A stretch of 64,000 nucleotides of DNA from Nocardia sp. XZ_19_385. GTDB lineage: Bacteria > Actinomycetota > Actinomycetes > Mycobacteriales > Mycobacteriaceae. Of this stretch, positions 50,735 to 61,268 are shown one piece after another. Within the stretch, counting starts at the first letter, position 1; the number at the start of each line of letters is the position of its first letter. Under the pieces are notes generated by a model that was given only the letters and a program-made list of their open reading frames with translations, made no database searches and had not been told where the DNA came from. The position numbers and the translations under genes were made by a program. The DNA lies in NCBI RefSeq assembly GCF_015355755.1, contig NZ_JACVEE010000001.1:1116001-1180000 (forward strand), given 5' to 3'.

Positions 50735-53700
50735 GTGGCGCCGAAACCGAACGCTCCAAAACCCTTGCTGCGGGACTTGATCCACATCAAGGAGCACATC
50801 TCCACGTCCGACTATGTGCTCGGCCTGGTTGAGTCGGTTGCCGATCCGGCCACCTTCGTGCAGGCGGTGCGCGAATATGTGATCACCGAGCAACTGCTGG
50901 CCAACTACGATCAGGCGCTCGCCCTGATCAAGTCCGCGCTCGACGGTCGCGCCTCCAAACCGGCTTATCTGCACGGCTCGTTCGGTTCTGGTAAGTCGCA
51001 TTTCATGGCGGTCTTGTATGCGCTGCTGTCCAACGATTCTGCGATCAATTCCGCGGCGCGGGCGCGCAAGGAGTTCGCGCCGGTGCTGGCCAAACATGAA
51101 TGGCTGCAAACCGATGGACGCCGGTTCCTGCTGGTGCCGTACCACATGCTGGGCGCGAAGTCCCTCGAACAACGAGTACTCGGCGGGTACGTGGAGCACG
51201 TGCGCGCAATGGACCCGAATGTACATCTGCCGCAGGTGTATCGCACCGACGCACTGTTCGACAGTCTCGCAGGAATGCGCGCCCGGCCAGGCGGTGACGA
51301 CTTCGTCCTCCAAGCACTCAACTCGATCTACGAGGGTGCGGAGGGCGACGAGTGGGGTGACACCATATTCTGGACGGCGGACAAGCTCGACACCGCCATG
51401 GCCGCACCCGAATCTCACGAACCGGGTGCCGCACTCGATCTGGTTGAGCCCAAGACCCCGCAGGAGTTGCGCGCCAAGCTGGTCGGCGATGCCAGCGCGA
51501 CCTTGATCACCGGATTCACCCGCGACGCCGCAGAGGACGAGCATGGGTTCATCTCCCTCGACGCCGGCCTATCGGTGATCGCGGAGCACGCGAAGTCCAT
51601 TGGCTACGACGGGCTCATCCTGTTCCTTGACGAGTTGGTGCTGTGGCTGCACACCCAGATGCACGACCACAAGTTCGTAGCCCGCGAGACGGGGAAGATG
51701 ACCAACTTCCGGGAGGGCGGTGACACCCGCCGGGCCATCCCGATCGTGTCGTTCATCGCCCGCCAGCGTGATCCACGAGAACTACTGGGCGGCGAGGCAT
51801 CCGGCGCGTACGCGGCTGCCATCCATGACAATCTCGAGCTCGCCTCCGGTCGGTTCGACGTGATCGAACTCGAGGACCGCAACCTTCCGGAGATCGCGCA
51901 CGAGCGGCTGCTAAAGCCGCTGACCAAGGACGGCCAGGCGCAGATAGACGCCGCGTTCGCCGTGACCAAACGGGTCGGCCCACAGGTGTGGGACGCGCTG
52001 CTCGGCTCCGACCAGTCCACCGGCGCCGACGAAGCTTCGTTCAAACTCGCCTACCCGTTCTCACCGGCGTTCCTGTCGACGCTGGTGCACATGTCCACTG
52101 ATCTGCAGCGCAACCGCACCGGCCTGAAGCTCATGGGCGAGTTGCTGGCACAGCGCCGCGACAATCTGTTCCTAGGTCAGCTGGTGCCGCTCGGCGATCT
52201 CTACGAGGTTCTCACCGCGGGCGGTGATCGGCCCTTCGTCGCGGACAAGCGGGTCATGTTCGAGGCCGCCGATCGGTTGTACCGCAACGATCTTCGCCCC
52301 TACCTACGACGTCTGTACGAGGTCACCGAGGACGATATCGACGCCTACCTGCACCGGCCCGCGGAGATCACGGATACGAAGGTCGTCAACGGCTGCAAGC
52401 AGTTCACCGCCGACAACCAGCTGCTGTGCACACTGCTGTTGTCCGCGCTCGCGCCCAGCGCGCCGGCGTTGCACGACCTGAATGCACGCAGCCTGGGCGC
52501 GCTCAACCACGGCTCCATCGCCACTCCCATCCCGGGCGCGGAAGTCGGCGTCATTGCGAACAAGGTTCGTGAGTGGGCGGGCCAGTTCGCCGAGATCAAA
52601 TACAGTGAGCCGGATGCCAATCCCGGCGTGCGCCTGGAGCTCACCGGTGTCAACGTCGACATGGTGCTCGCCAACGCCAGCGTCAACAACACTCGCGCCA
52701 ACCGGGCCGCCTTGGCGAAGCGGTTACTGATCGGGGAATTCGGCATCGATCCCGGCACCGATGTGTCGAACTCCCATCCGCTGCGCTTCGTGTGGCGCGG
52801 CTCGAACCGGACTGTCGAAGTGGTGTTCGGAAATGTCCGTGACGAAGACGAGCTGCCCGACAACCAATTACAGCCCTATGACAGCAGTCTGTGGCGGCTG
52901 GTGATCGATTTGCCGTTCGACGAGGACGACCACACTGCCCGAGAGGATGCCACCCGCGTCCGTGAGCTGCGCGCCAAACAGCAGGACCATCCCACCCAGA
53001 CCGTTGCCTGGTTGCCGGACCACCTGTCCAAGGCCCGCTGGGACGGATTTCAGAAGCTGGTCATCATCGATAAGGCAATTGCCGACAGAGGCCGGTTCGA
53101 CACCCAATACGCGAGCCATCTCAACGCCGACAACCGCGCAACCGCATGGAACCTACTGAGCACCCAGCGCGATACGTTGATGACTCAGATGCGAGCGGCG
53201 TTCAAGAAGGCGTACGGGCTCGACGCCAAGGTCGAGACTGATGTGCAGAACGTCTTCGACGACCATCTGCAGCCGCTGCCCGAGATCGCCGATCTGCGGC
53301 TTCCGTTCGGTTCGACGATGCACGACGGTATCCGCCATCTCGCGGGCGTCATGCTTGCACACCAGTATCCCGCGCACCCGGATTTCTCCGACGATATCGG
53401 TAGCCCCGTGCGATCCGCAGACGCGAAAACCGTATTCACCCATGTGCGTTCAGCCGCAGAAACTCGGGACGGCCGCGTGGAGATACCGGCCAAAGACCGC
53501 CAAATAATGCAGCGCATCGCGGTCCCACTCGGGCTGGGGGAACAGAAGGAGGCGTACTTCGAGCTGTCGCGACGCTGGGCAGACGACTTCCGCCGTTTCG
53601 CGACCACCGACGGCGTGACCGGTGACCTACCGGTCACAACACTGGCCAAATGGACCGATCGGCCGCCCCGCGGTCTGGACGAGTTCTTGAAGAATCTGGT

Positions 53701-54613
53701 CATAGCCGCCTTCGCGGCCATGGACGATCGAGTATGGGTGCGTGCCGGCGTATCGCAGGACACTCTTCCCGAGCCGAGTCAGCTCAAACCCGTTGATGCG
53801 CTGGGTAAACAACCGCTGCCGAGTGAAACCATCTGGGACACAGCACGGCATCGCCTCGAAGCGATCACCGGCAACAAGGCACCGGCGCTACTGCGCGGCC
53901 CGATGGTGCAGCACCTGGCACGCCAGCTCACCACCTTCGCGCGCGACTTCGCCGAACCCGCCGCTGCGCTGGTGCGGCAGTTGGAGAGCCACACCACCTT
54001 TCTGAACCTCGACAGTTCCGATCGTCTGGCGCTGGCGCACCGGGCCGCCGCCCTGCTGACAGCTGTGTCGACAGCAAACGAAGGCGGCTCCCCCACTGCC
54101 AAGAAGACCGTGGAAGCCTTCGCCGGATTCGATCTCGGTGAGGCAACACCGCAACATCTCGGCGCGTCTCTCAAGCAAGCACGCGCCGTCGCCGATGCCC
54201 TCGAGACAGCCCCTTGGGGCACACTGCGGCTGTACAAGCGATTAGGTGCCTCCGGCGAGCGACTGCTGGAATCGCTGCGGGCAACCGCCCGTGCCAACCA
54301 GTTCACCGACGACCTGGTCGCCAAGCTCACCGACACCGCAGACGCCATCACGACCGCGCTCGACACGGAGGAGTCGACTCCTGCGCTACCTGGAGAGACG
54401 CAACGCTCGGAAGACATCGACCTGAGCAAAGAGTCGAACCATCCTCCAGTGCACGCAGATACAGCATCCAGGACTCCCGCGCGTTCAGGGTCGCGCCGCT
54501 TCAGCGCCGTCAACGCCCGCAATGCCATCGGTGAGCTGGAGCATGAGGTAGCGGACCTCGCGCGCCGCGAGCCCAATGCCCGAATCGTGGTGACATGGGA
54601 GGTGATCGAGTGA
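50735..54613 (+). CDS. pglY: BREX type 2 ATPase PglY
   Basis: This P-loop ATPase of about 1292 residues belongs to the PglY family. The N-terminus IHIKEHISTSDYVLGLVESV leads to the Walker A motif GSFGSGKS (81-88). A Walker B-like LILFLDELVLWLH at about 290-305 follows, then long helical regions and a low-complexity acidic segment near 1220-1260. Two in-frame GTG codons compete: 50729 overlaps the pglX stop, while 50735 has AGGAG 5 bases upstream and is preferred. PglY is the large ATPase of BREX-2, equivalent in place to BrxC of type 1. It overlaps pglZ by 4 bases. Confidence 0.95.
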   Translation: MAPKPNAPKPLLRDLIHIKEHISTSDYVLGLVESVADPATFVQAVREYVITEQLLANYDQALALIKSALDGRASKPAYLHGSFGSGKSHFMAVLYALLSNDSAINSAARARKEFAPVLAKHEWLQTDGRRFLLVPYHMLGAKSLEQRVLGGYVEHVRAMDPNVHLPQVYRTDALFDSLAGMRARPGGDDFVLQALNSIYEGAEGDEWGDTIFWTADKLDTAMAAPESHEPGAALDLVEPKTPQELRAKLVGDASATLITGFTRDAAEDEHGFISLDAGLSVIAEHAKSIGYDGLILFLDELVLWLHTQMHDHKFVARETGKMTNFREGGDTRRAIPIVSFIARQRDPRELLGGEASGAYAAAIHDNLELASGRFDVIELEDRNLPEIAHERLLKPLTKDGQAQIDAAFAVTKRVGPQVWDALLGSDQSTGADEASFKLAYPFSPAFLSTLVHMSTDLQRNRTGLKLMGELLAQRRDNLFLGQLVPLGDLYEVLTAGGDRPFVADKRVMFEAADRLYRNDLRPYLRRLYEVTEDDIDAYLHRPAEITDTKVVNGCKQFTADNQLLCTLLLSALAPSAPALHDLNARSLGALNHGSIATPIPGAEVGVIANKVREWAGQFAEIKYSEPDANPGVRLELTGVNVDMVLANASVNNTRANRAALAKRLLIGEFGIDPGTDVSNSHPLRFVWRGSNRTVEVVFGNVRDEDELPDNQLQPYDSSLWRLVIDLPFDEDDHTAREDATRVRELRAKQQDHPTQTVAWLPDHLSKARWDGFQKLVIIDKAIADRGRFDTQYASHLNADNRATAWNLLSTQRDTLMTQMRAAFKKAYGLDAKVETDVQNVFDDHLQPLPEIADLRLPFGSTMHDGIRHLAGVMLAHQYPAHPDFSDDIGSPVRSADAKTVFTHVRSAAETRDGRVEIPAKDRQIMQRIAVPLGLGEQKEAYFELSRRWADDFRRFATTDGVTGDLPVTTLAKWTDRPPRGLDEFLKNLVIAAFAAMDDRVWVRAGVSQDTLPEPSQLKPVDALGKQPLPSETIWDTARHRLEAITGNKAPALLRGPMVQHLARQLTTFARDFAEPAAALVRQLESHTTFLNLDSSDRLALAHRAAALLTAVSTANEGGSPTAKKTVEAFAGFDLGEATPQHLGASLKQARAVADALETAPWGTLRLYKRLGASGERLLESLRATARANQFTDDLVAKLTDTADAITTALDTEESTPALPGETQRSEDIDLSKESNHPPVHADTASRTPARSGSRRFSAVNARNAIGELEHEVADLARREPNARIVVTWEVIE

Positions 54614-57495
54614 GTAATACGGCCACGCACAGCACGACTACGCTTCCCCGGCTGAAGACTGCGGATGTCGCCCAATATCTTTCGGCCGGGCACGGCCTCA
54701 CCGACGCGCTCGCCGGCCGCGGCGAGCGGACTGTCGTGCTGTTGCGGGCCGAACCTGACTGGGAGGGTCCAGCCGAGCTCACAATCGGAGACCGTCGCGC
54801 CCGTGTTGCGCCCGCGCCCTCCGCCTTGGCGGTCCACGAACTAGTTCTGCGCCACCTCGAGACAGGCAATGCTCCACAGGTGCTTGTGATACTCACCGAT
54901 CGCGAGCACGAAGACCTCGATCCGGCCATCCTGGCCCGCACCCACCGGAAACGAATCAACCTGGTAGATCGCTGGGACATCGTCCGGAATGCCTTCGGGT
55001 CCACCGGAATCGACGAATGGATCAGACGCGAAGCGTGGGCGGCCGAGGCACTCCTGGACGCCGCCGGACCCGACGGCTGGCCCCGAGTGCCTGGCGTGCT
55101 CTCCAAGGGAGAGGCGTTGTCCGCCTTGGCTTCCCGGCGGCTGCGCCTACCGTCCTCGAACGCCGACCGCATCGATCCGGCCACGTTGCTGCACTGGTCG
55201 CATACCCCGGGCAGTCCTGAATTGCTGCTGGATCTCCGCGATGCGGAACGTGACGGACTGACGACGTTTCTCACCGATGGCGAGCAGGCCGGTGCGGCCG
55301 GATCCGTGCTGATCGATCTGGTCCGCGCCGGTCATGGTGGCGATGCGCTGGCCTTCGGACTGGTGGCAGCGGCTTTGTGGCTACATCCGGATCCCGATAG
55401 TGCCACCTATCAGGCGCGCGGGCGCGCAGAACGCCGTTTGGGTGACCACCCCGCGGTCAGCGCGGACGAACTCGACCGCCGCATAACGATTTTCGGCCGT
55501 GCCTGCCTCGAGTATTTCGATGTTCAGCTGGCCCGCGCCTACGACCCCCGCGCCCGCAGAGCGAACTCCCACCTGTCCGGGCCCGACGGCGACACCCCCT
55601 GGTCCCAGTCCGCCCGTGCAGCCCGTCAGATCGTCGACCCGATCCTGCGGCGCGCGGGCGAGTTGGTGCGCGAGCTGGGTGCAGACGCCGCCGCTAAGAG
55701 CAGCCCCGTGCTGAGGGCCGGACTCGACGCCTGTTTCACCGCCGTCGGAAATGCCCTGGGTCGCAACGATTCCGCGGCAGTCGCCCACGCAACCAAAAAG
55801 CTATTCGAACACCGTCTCGCCGATGATCCAGAACTCGAGGTGCGCATCAGCCGGGTCGAGATGGCACAGCGACTCGCCCGCTGGCTCGCCGACGATCCCG
55901 AGACCACTACGGACACGGTCGCCGACGCTCTCGATCGGCACATGCGCGAAACATGCTGGGTAGATAGGGCCCTGGACTATCTGGAAGCTGGTGGTGACAC
56001 CGATCCGGCATTGAAGATTCCCTATCGCACGCTCGTGAACAACGTCCGTCAGCGCCGGCGTGACCTGGACCGCGAATTCGCGACCAGCCTCGCGGTATGG
56101 ACGGCGGCGGGCACTGCCCCCGGCCGGATGCTCACCGTCGAATCCTTCCTCGCCCGAGTGGTCGCGCCCATCGCCGGGTATCGCCGCGTGCTACTGCTCG
56201 TCTTGGACGGAATGAGTGCCGCAATCGCCACGGAACTGGCCGACCAATTGCTCAACGGCTGGAACGAATACGACCCCTACCCGGACGGTGGTGAACCCCG
56301 GCGCCGGGCGATGGCAGCGGCACTGCCCAGCCTTACCGCAGTATCACGTACCTCCCTATTCGCCGGAAAACTGACGCGGGGGGATCAAAACGACGAGAAA
56401 CGCGAATTCCCGCGGCACCGGTTCTGGGGTTCGAAGAAGACGGCCACCGTTTTTCACCTGGACGACCTGCGCGGCGAGAACGGGCAACCCTTCGGCGACG
56501 ATCTCACCGCCGCCCTACTCAACCCCGACCAGCACATCGCGGTCGTACTGAACACCATCGACAACGCACTCGACAAAGATCTGAAACTCGGCGACCCGGA
56601 CTGGGAACTGCGCGAGATCGGCGATCTACGCGCGCTGCTGCGGGCTGGCGCTGATCAGGGCATGGCGGTACTGATCACCAGCGACCACGGACATGTCATC
56701 GACCGGCACAGTGTGAGAGTTGAAGTGGACGAATGGCAATCGGCTCGACATCGCAATCCGGACAGGTCACACCCGCTGGCCGATACCGAAATCGCACTGT
56801 CCGGCCCGCGCGTCCTGTGGCCACAGGTAGGCGAATCCGACTCGGCTATCGTCGCATTGTGGGACAACGATTCCCGCTACACAACCCGTAGGGCGGGCTA
56901 TCACGGCGGCGCTTCGCTCGCCGAGGTCACCATTCCGATCCTTGCGTTCCTGCCGTTCGGCGTAGAACCGCCCGTCGTCTCGCGGCACCCGGTCTGGCGG
57001 CAGCTCGGCGATCAGTCCCCGTACTGGTGGTCGTCGGATCGTCCTACATCCCAGGCCGTGCAGGTACCGCAGGAAACCACCGCTCGACGCCGCTCTATCG
57101 ATCGCGTGTCGAAGGAGCGACTGCTGGGCCTCGAGCCGATGTTCGATCTTTCCGAAACCCCTTCGGCTACGCCGCTGTTCGCTTCGGATGTCGTCGACGG
57201 GGACCTGGTCAAGCGGCTGCTCGGGTCGGAGATATTCGATGGCCAGCGCGCCTTACTCGCCCGGCCTCCGCAGCCGGTGACAGTGGAGAAAGCCCTCCGA
57301 GCCCTGCTGCAGGGCCCGCTCCCCATCACCGCACTGGCGCAGCGCGTAGGTTACCCATCCGTCCGAGCCAGCGGCTTCGCCGCCATTCTCAGTCAGCTGC
57401 TCAACTTCGACGGCATCACCGTGCTGGAAACCTTGGGCGACGGCCGCACGCTGAAACTGGACGCTGCAAGGTTGCGCACCCAGTTCGGGTTATGA
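54610..57495 (+). CDS. pglZ: BREX type 2 alkaline-phosphatase-fold protein PglZ
   Basis: The protein has 961 residues from the GTG at 54610, which overlaps the pglY stop and follows GGGAGGTGA. The alkaline-phosphatase superfamily core is at about 525-780: LLLVLDGMSAAIA (metal Asp 533), the SLTAVSRTSLFAGK nucleophile region, and TSDHGH (Asp 692, His 693, His 695). A long N-terminal helical region and a C-terminal winged-helix-like segment (LLQGPLPITALAQRVGYPSV) flank it. PglZ is the signature protein of all BREX systems and has been shown to act as a metal-dependent phosphodiesterase/nuclease in some. All visible metal-binding residues are intact. Confidence 0.95.
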   Translation: MSNTATHSTTTLPRLKTADVAQYLSAGHGLTDALAGRGERTVVLLRAEPDWEGPAELTIGDRRARVAPAPSALAVHELVLRHLETGNAPQVLVILTDREHEDLDPAILARTHRKRINLVDRWDIVRNAFGSTGIDEWIRREAWAAEALLDAAGPDGWPRVPGVLSKGEALSALASRRLRLPSSNADRIDPATLLHWSHTPGSPELLLDLRDAERDGLTTFLTDGEQAGAAGSVLIDLVRAGHGGDALAFGLVAAALWLHPDPDSATYQARGRAERRLGDHPAVSADELDRRITIFGRACLEYFDVQLARAYDPRARRANSHLSGPDGDTPWSQSARAARQIVDPILRRAGELVRELGADAAAKSSPVLRAGLDACFTAVGNALGRNDSAAVAHATKKLFEHRLADDPELEVRISRVEMAQRLARWLADDPETTTDTVADALDRHMRETCWVDRALDYLEAGGDTDPALKIPYRTLVNNVRQRRRDLDREFATSLAVWTAAGTAPGRMLTVESFLARVVAPIAGYRRVLLLVLDGMSAAIATELADQLLNGWNEYDPYPDGGEPRRRAMAAALPSLTAVSRTSLFAGKLTRGDQNDEKREFPRHRFWGSKKTATVFHLDDLRGENGQPFGDDLTAALLNPDQHIAVVLNTIDNALDKDLKLGDPDWELREIGDLRALLRAGADQGMAVLITSDHGHVIDRHSVRVEVDEWQSARHRNPDRSHPLADTEIALSGPRVLWPQVGESDSAIVALWDNDSRYTTRRAGYHGGASLAEVTIPILAFLPFGVEPPVVSRHPVWRQLGDQSPYWWSSDRPTSQAVQVPQETTARRRSIDRVSKERLLGLEPMFDLSETPSATPLFASDVVDGDLVKRLLGSEIFDGQRALLARPPQPVTVEKALRALLQGPLPITALAQRVGYPSVRASGFAAILSQLLNFDGITVLETLGDGRTLKLDAARLRTQFGL

Positions 57496-57529
57496 CCATG
57501 AGGGTCGATTTCAGTGCGAGACTGGCCAT

Positions 57530-58846
57530 GTGAGTAGCGTGCAGCCCCTGCCCGTGAGCGCGGTCCGGCGCCGCCTGGTGATCGACGCACTGCGTCGCGG
57601 AGCCGTACCCGAGGCAGGGCTCGACTTGCTTGCTACCGGACTCGATCGGTTCGAAGCGGCGATCGACGCAGAGCTCGACACGGTGGTTTCCGGCGGGTCG
57701 GTGTTCAAGGCGGTGCGCGGTGAGTACGGCTCCGGCAAGACTTTCTTTGCGCGATGGTTGGCCGAAGGCGCGAAACGTCGCAACTTCGCGGTCTCCGAGA
57801 TCCAGATCTCCGAGACCGAAACTCCGCTGCACAAGCTGGAAACGGTGTATCGACGGCTCACAGAACGGCTCACCACCTCCAGCTTCCCACCCAGTGCCCT
57901 CCGCCAGGTGATCGACGCCTGGTTCTACACATTGGAGGAGGACGCGCTTGCCGACGGCGCCTCCGACACCGAACTGGCCGCAGCGGTGGAGCGGCTCATG
58001 ACGGCGCGGCTTGCCGAAGTATCCAGGCACGCACCGTCTTTCGCAGCCGCCCTGCGCGGTTACCGCAAGGCCACGCTGAACGATGACGATTCGACCGCCG
58101 CGGCAGTGCTGGCGTGGTTGGGCGGACAGCCGAATGTCGCCGCGGCAGCGCGGCGGGCCGCCGGAGTGCGCGGCGACCTTGATCATTTCGGCGCCCTCGG
58201 CTTCCTGCAGGGCCTTCTGGTCGTGCTCCGCGACAGCGGGCATCGCGGGTTGCTGGTGGTACTCGACGAGGTCGAGACGCTGCAGCGGGTGCGGTCCGAC
58301 GCCCGCGACAAGGCGCTCAACGCGCTGCGTCAGCTTATCGACGAGGTGTACTCAGGACGCTTCCCCGGGCTCTACCTCCTGATCACCGGGACGCCCGCCT
58401 TCTACGACGGTCAGCAGGGCGTGCAACGGCTCGCGCCATTAGCACAGCGGCTGGCCACCGATTTCACCACGGATCCCCGCTTCGACAACCCGCGCGCGGT
58501 GCAACTACGGCTGCCCGGTTTCACTCTCGAGTCCTTGGCCCAGCTCGGGATCACAATCCGCGACCTGTACGCGGACAACTCCGCCGACGGCGACCGGATC
58601 CGAGCCGTCGCCGATGACGCGTATATCGCCGACCTCGCCAAGGCGGTAGGCGGAGCGCTCGGAGGTAAAGTCGGTGTGGCGCCGCGATTGTTCCTGAAGA
58701 AGTTGGTCGACGATATTCTCGATCGCATCGACCAGTACCCCGATTTCGATCCACGAGAGCACTATCGGCTGACGGTAACGCCGACCGAGCTCACTGCTGT
58801 GGAGCAGAACCTCACCAGCGCCGATGAGATCGACCTGGAACTGTGA
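57530..58846 (+). CDS. brxD: BREX type 2 ATP-binding protein BrxD
   Basis: The protein has 438 residues from the GTG at 57530. It is a P-loop ATPase with Walker A GEYGSGKT (64-71) and Walker B LLVVLDEVE (Asp 246, Glu 247), followed by ITGTPAFY (sensor 1-like) and a C-terminal winged-helix-like region. BrxD occurs in type 2 and other BREX loci next to BrxHI, where the pair is thought to act on DNA. It follows pglZ by 34 bases, the only real gap in the operon, and its stop overlaps brxHI by 4 bases (GTGA). Confidence 0.94.
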   Translation: MSSVQPLPVSAVRRRLVIDALRRGAVPEAGLDLLATGLDRFEAAIDAELDTVVSGGSVFKAVRGEYGSGKTFFARWLAEGAKRRNFAVSEIQISETETPLHKLETVYRRLTERLTTSSFPPSALRQVIDAWFYTLEEDALADGASDTELAAAVERLMTARLAEVSRHAPSFAAALRGYRKATLNDDDSTAAAVLAWLGGQPNVAAAARRAAGVRGDLDHFGALGFLQGLLVVLRDSGHRGLLVVLDEVETLQRVRSDARDKALNALRQLIDEVYSGRFPGLYLLITGTPAFYDGQQGVQRLAPLAQRLATDFTTDPRFDNPRAVQLRLPGFTLESLAQLGITIRDLYADNSADGDRIRAVADDAYIADLAKAVGGALGGKVGVAPRLFLKKLVDDILDRIDQYPDFDPREHYRLTVTPTELTAVEQNLTSADEIDLEL

Positions 58847-60987
58847 TCGAGCAGAGCGAGGGAGCCGATCCTATCGACCGTCTCGACCCGGTAATCCTGC
58901 ATCACATCGTCAATACACTAGGCTGGCCCGACCTTCGACCGCTGCAGAAGGCCGCCATCGAACCCCTGCTGGCGGGGAACGACGTCGTACTACTTGCCCC
59001 CACCGCCGGTGGCAAGACCGAAGCAGCCTGCTTCCCCCTTCTCAGCGCGATGGCGCAACGAGACTGGCACGGGGTTTCGGTGTTGTATCTGTGCCCACTC
59101 AAAGCATTGCTGAACAACCTAGTCACCCGGATCGACAGCTATACCCAATGGATCGGCCGCCGCGCCGAGATGTGGCACGGCGACATCGGCGAATCCCAGC
59201 GCAACAGCATCCGCCGCACACCACCCGACATTCTGCTCACCACTCCGGAATCGTTGGAGGCCATGCTGATCGGAGTCAAGACCGATCACGATGATCTGCT
59301 CGGCGGGGTCCGCGTGGTGGTCATCGACGAGGTGCACGCCTTTGCCGGCGACGATCGCGGTTGGCACCTGTTGGCGGTGTTGGAACGCTTGCAACGAATG
59401 ACCGGACAACCGATCCAGCGCGTAGGACTCTCTGCGACGGTCGGCAATCCGAACGAATTGCTAACCTGGCTGCAGGGCTCCAGCGCGGGGATCCGTTCCG
59501 GTCGCGTCGTCACACCGGATCTCGACGCAGCGACAACCCCAGCCCGACAACCTGTTTCGCCGGTGCTGCCACCGGGCGAGGTCGAACTGGACTACGTCGG
59601 CTCACTCGACAACGCCGCCAAGGTGATCGCTACCCTGCACCGCGGCGAAAAACGGCTCGTATTCTGCGATTCCCGGCGCCAGGTAGAGGAACTCGGCGCC
59701 GCATTGCGCGCCCGCGGAACTACGGTGTTCCTCTCGCACGCCTCGTTATCCGCCGACGAACGCCGCCGCGCCGAACAAGCATTCGCGGAGGCCCGCGACA
59801 CCGTCATCGTCGCCACCTCCACCCTCGAATTGGGCATCGACGTCGGTGATCTGGATCGTGTCATTCAGATCGACTCTCCCAGCACCGTCGCATCCTTCCT
59901 GCAGCGCATCGGCCGCACCGGCCGACGATCCGGTACCACGCGCAACTGTCTATTCCTCACGACCAGTGACGATTCCATACTGCAAGCCGCAGGGCTGCTG
60001 CTGCTGTGGGGACGAGGCTGGGTGGAACCGGTGGCGGCGCCGCCCGAACCGCGGCATCTGATCGCTCAGCAGATCCTCGCCGTGACCCTGCAACAGGGGA
60101 CACTCGGCGACCGAATCTGGGCACAAGAATGGAACGGCTTACCTCCATTCGACCGCTCCGGCGAGCCGATCCTGCGGCACCTGCGCAACGCCGGCTTTCT
60201 CGAGGACGACCAGGGACTGCTGTTCATCGGGCCCGAGGCCGAAAAGCGTTTCGGGCGAAGGAATTTCCTCGAGCTCACCGCTGCATTCACCGCCCCGCCG
60301 CAGTTCACTGTTCTCGCCGGCCGACACGAGATCGGGCAAACCGACGCCTCGCTTCTCACGGAGGATCGGCCGGGCCCACGTGTCTTGCTACTCGCCGGGC
60401 GCAGCTGGCGCATCACTTATATCGACTGGAAACGCCGCTGCCTCTTCGTCGAACCAACTGACGGGGGCGGCATCGCCAAGTGGTCGTCTTCGGGTCTGCG
60501 GGGCCTGTCCTATGCGCTTACCCGCGCCATGCGTGAAGTCATTCTCGGCGCCGACCCACCGGTATTGCTGACTCGCCGTGCCGTTGCCGCCCTCGCCGGC
60601 CAACGCGACAAACGCGCCCGCACAACCACAACGGACGCAACGGTCATCGGTCGTGATGAAAAGACCGTCCGCTGGTGGACTTGGGCCGGCTATCGCGCCA
60701 ACGCAACTCTCGCACACACCCTTTCGGCGGTCGCCGAACCCGACCAGCGACCAACAGATCTCGCAATCCGACTCCGTCCCGATCTGACGCCGGAGATGTG
60801 GCGTGCCGCCATCACGAACACCAACATGGTGCTTCCCAAAGTGGATCCTCGTGCCGTCAACGGACTGAAGTTCGCCGCCCTACTGCCGGAGCACCTCGCC
60901 GCGGCCACAGTCGCGGCCCGCCTAGCGGATCTGCCTAGTGCACAGGAGATAATCAGGGAGCGCACGCTCTTCCGCACCATGTCGTGA
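58843..60987 (+). CDS. brxHI: BREX type 2 Lhr-like DEAD/DEAH helicase BrxHI
   Basis: This 714-aa SF2 helicase shows a Q-motif region (LGWPDLRPLQKAAIEPLLAG), Walker A APTAGGKT (52-59, Lys 58), motif II DEVH (162-165), motif III GLSATVGNP, motif V VIVATSTLELGIDVG and motif VI QRIGRTGRRSG. A C-terminal winged-helix and beta-rich region of about 300 residues follows, as in Lhr-type helicases. BrxHI is the helicase of type 2 BREX. It starts at a GTG overlapping the brxD stop and ends the operon. The convergent helicase gene lies 281 bases further, with nothing recognisable between. Confidence 0.94.
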   Translation: MIEQSEGADPIDRLDPVILHHIVNTLGWPDLRPLQKAAIEPLLAGNDVVLLAPTAGGKTEAACFPLLSAMAQRDWHGVSVLYLCPLKALLNNLVTRIDSYTQWIGRRAEMWHGDIGESQRNSIRRTPPDILLTTPESLEAMLIGVKTDHDDLLGGVRVVVIDEVHAFAGDDRGWHLLAVLERLQRMTGQPIQRVGLSATVGNPNELLTWLQGSSAGIRSGRVVTPDLDAATTPARQPVSPVLPPGEVELDYVGSLDNAAKVIATLHRGEKRLVFCDSRRQVEELGAALRARGTTVFLSHASLSADERRRAEQAFAEARDTVIVATSTLELGIDVGDLDRVIQIDSPSTVASFLQRIGRTGRRSGTTRNCLFLTTSDDSILQAAGLLLLWGRGWVEPVAAPPEPRHLIAQQILAVTLQQGTLGDRIWAQEWNGLPPFDRSGEPILRHLRNAGFLEDDQGLLFIGPEAEKRFGRRNFLELTAAFTAPPQFTVLAGRHEIGQTDASLLTEDRPGPRVLLLAGRSWRITYIDWKRRCLFVEPTDGGGIAKWSSSGLRGLSYALTRAMREVILGADPPVLLTRRAVAALAGQRDKRARTTTTDATVIGRDEKTVRWWTWAGYRANATLAHTLSAVAEPDQRPTDLAIRLRPDLTPEMWRAAITNTNMVLPKVDPRAVNGLKFAALLPEHLAAATVAARLADLPSAQEIIRERTLFRTMS

Positions 60988-61268
60988 AATCGAGTCGATC
61001 ACGGCGGGCTGCATCTGCAGCAGGTTGTTGAATTCCCTTCCACGCCAAACGGAGTCACGCATGTATTGCATCGGCCGTTCTGGTGCGCGCTCACGCTGTC
61101 CGCTGCTGTCAGTATCACCTGCGACACGACACATGCGGTCCTGCACGCCCAGACCCTGCCAACGATCGCCTTGCTCGCTGCCTTGCACGGCGTCACGGTA
61201 TCGAGATCCTGCCCGAGCAAACAATGGGTCGTCGCCGCAGATTCGATCCCCGCTACCCAGCAAAGGCC

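Noticed and set aside
42439..60987. DISARM or type 1 BREX
   Set aside because: The set PglW-PglX-PglY-PglZ-BrxD-BrxHI defines type 2 BREX; BrxA, BrxB, BrxC, BrxL and DrmA/B/C are absent.
60988..61268. Small genes in the gap between brxHI and the SF1 helicase
   Set aside because: Only short Cys-rich or Arg-rich frames in several phases are present, none with a good start or family; treated as a convergent intergenic region.
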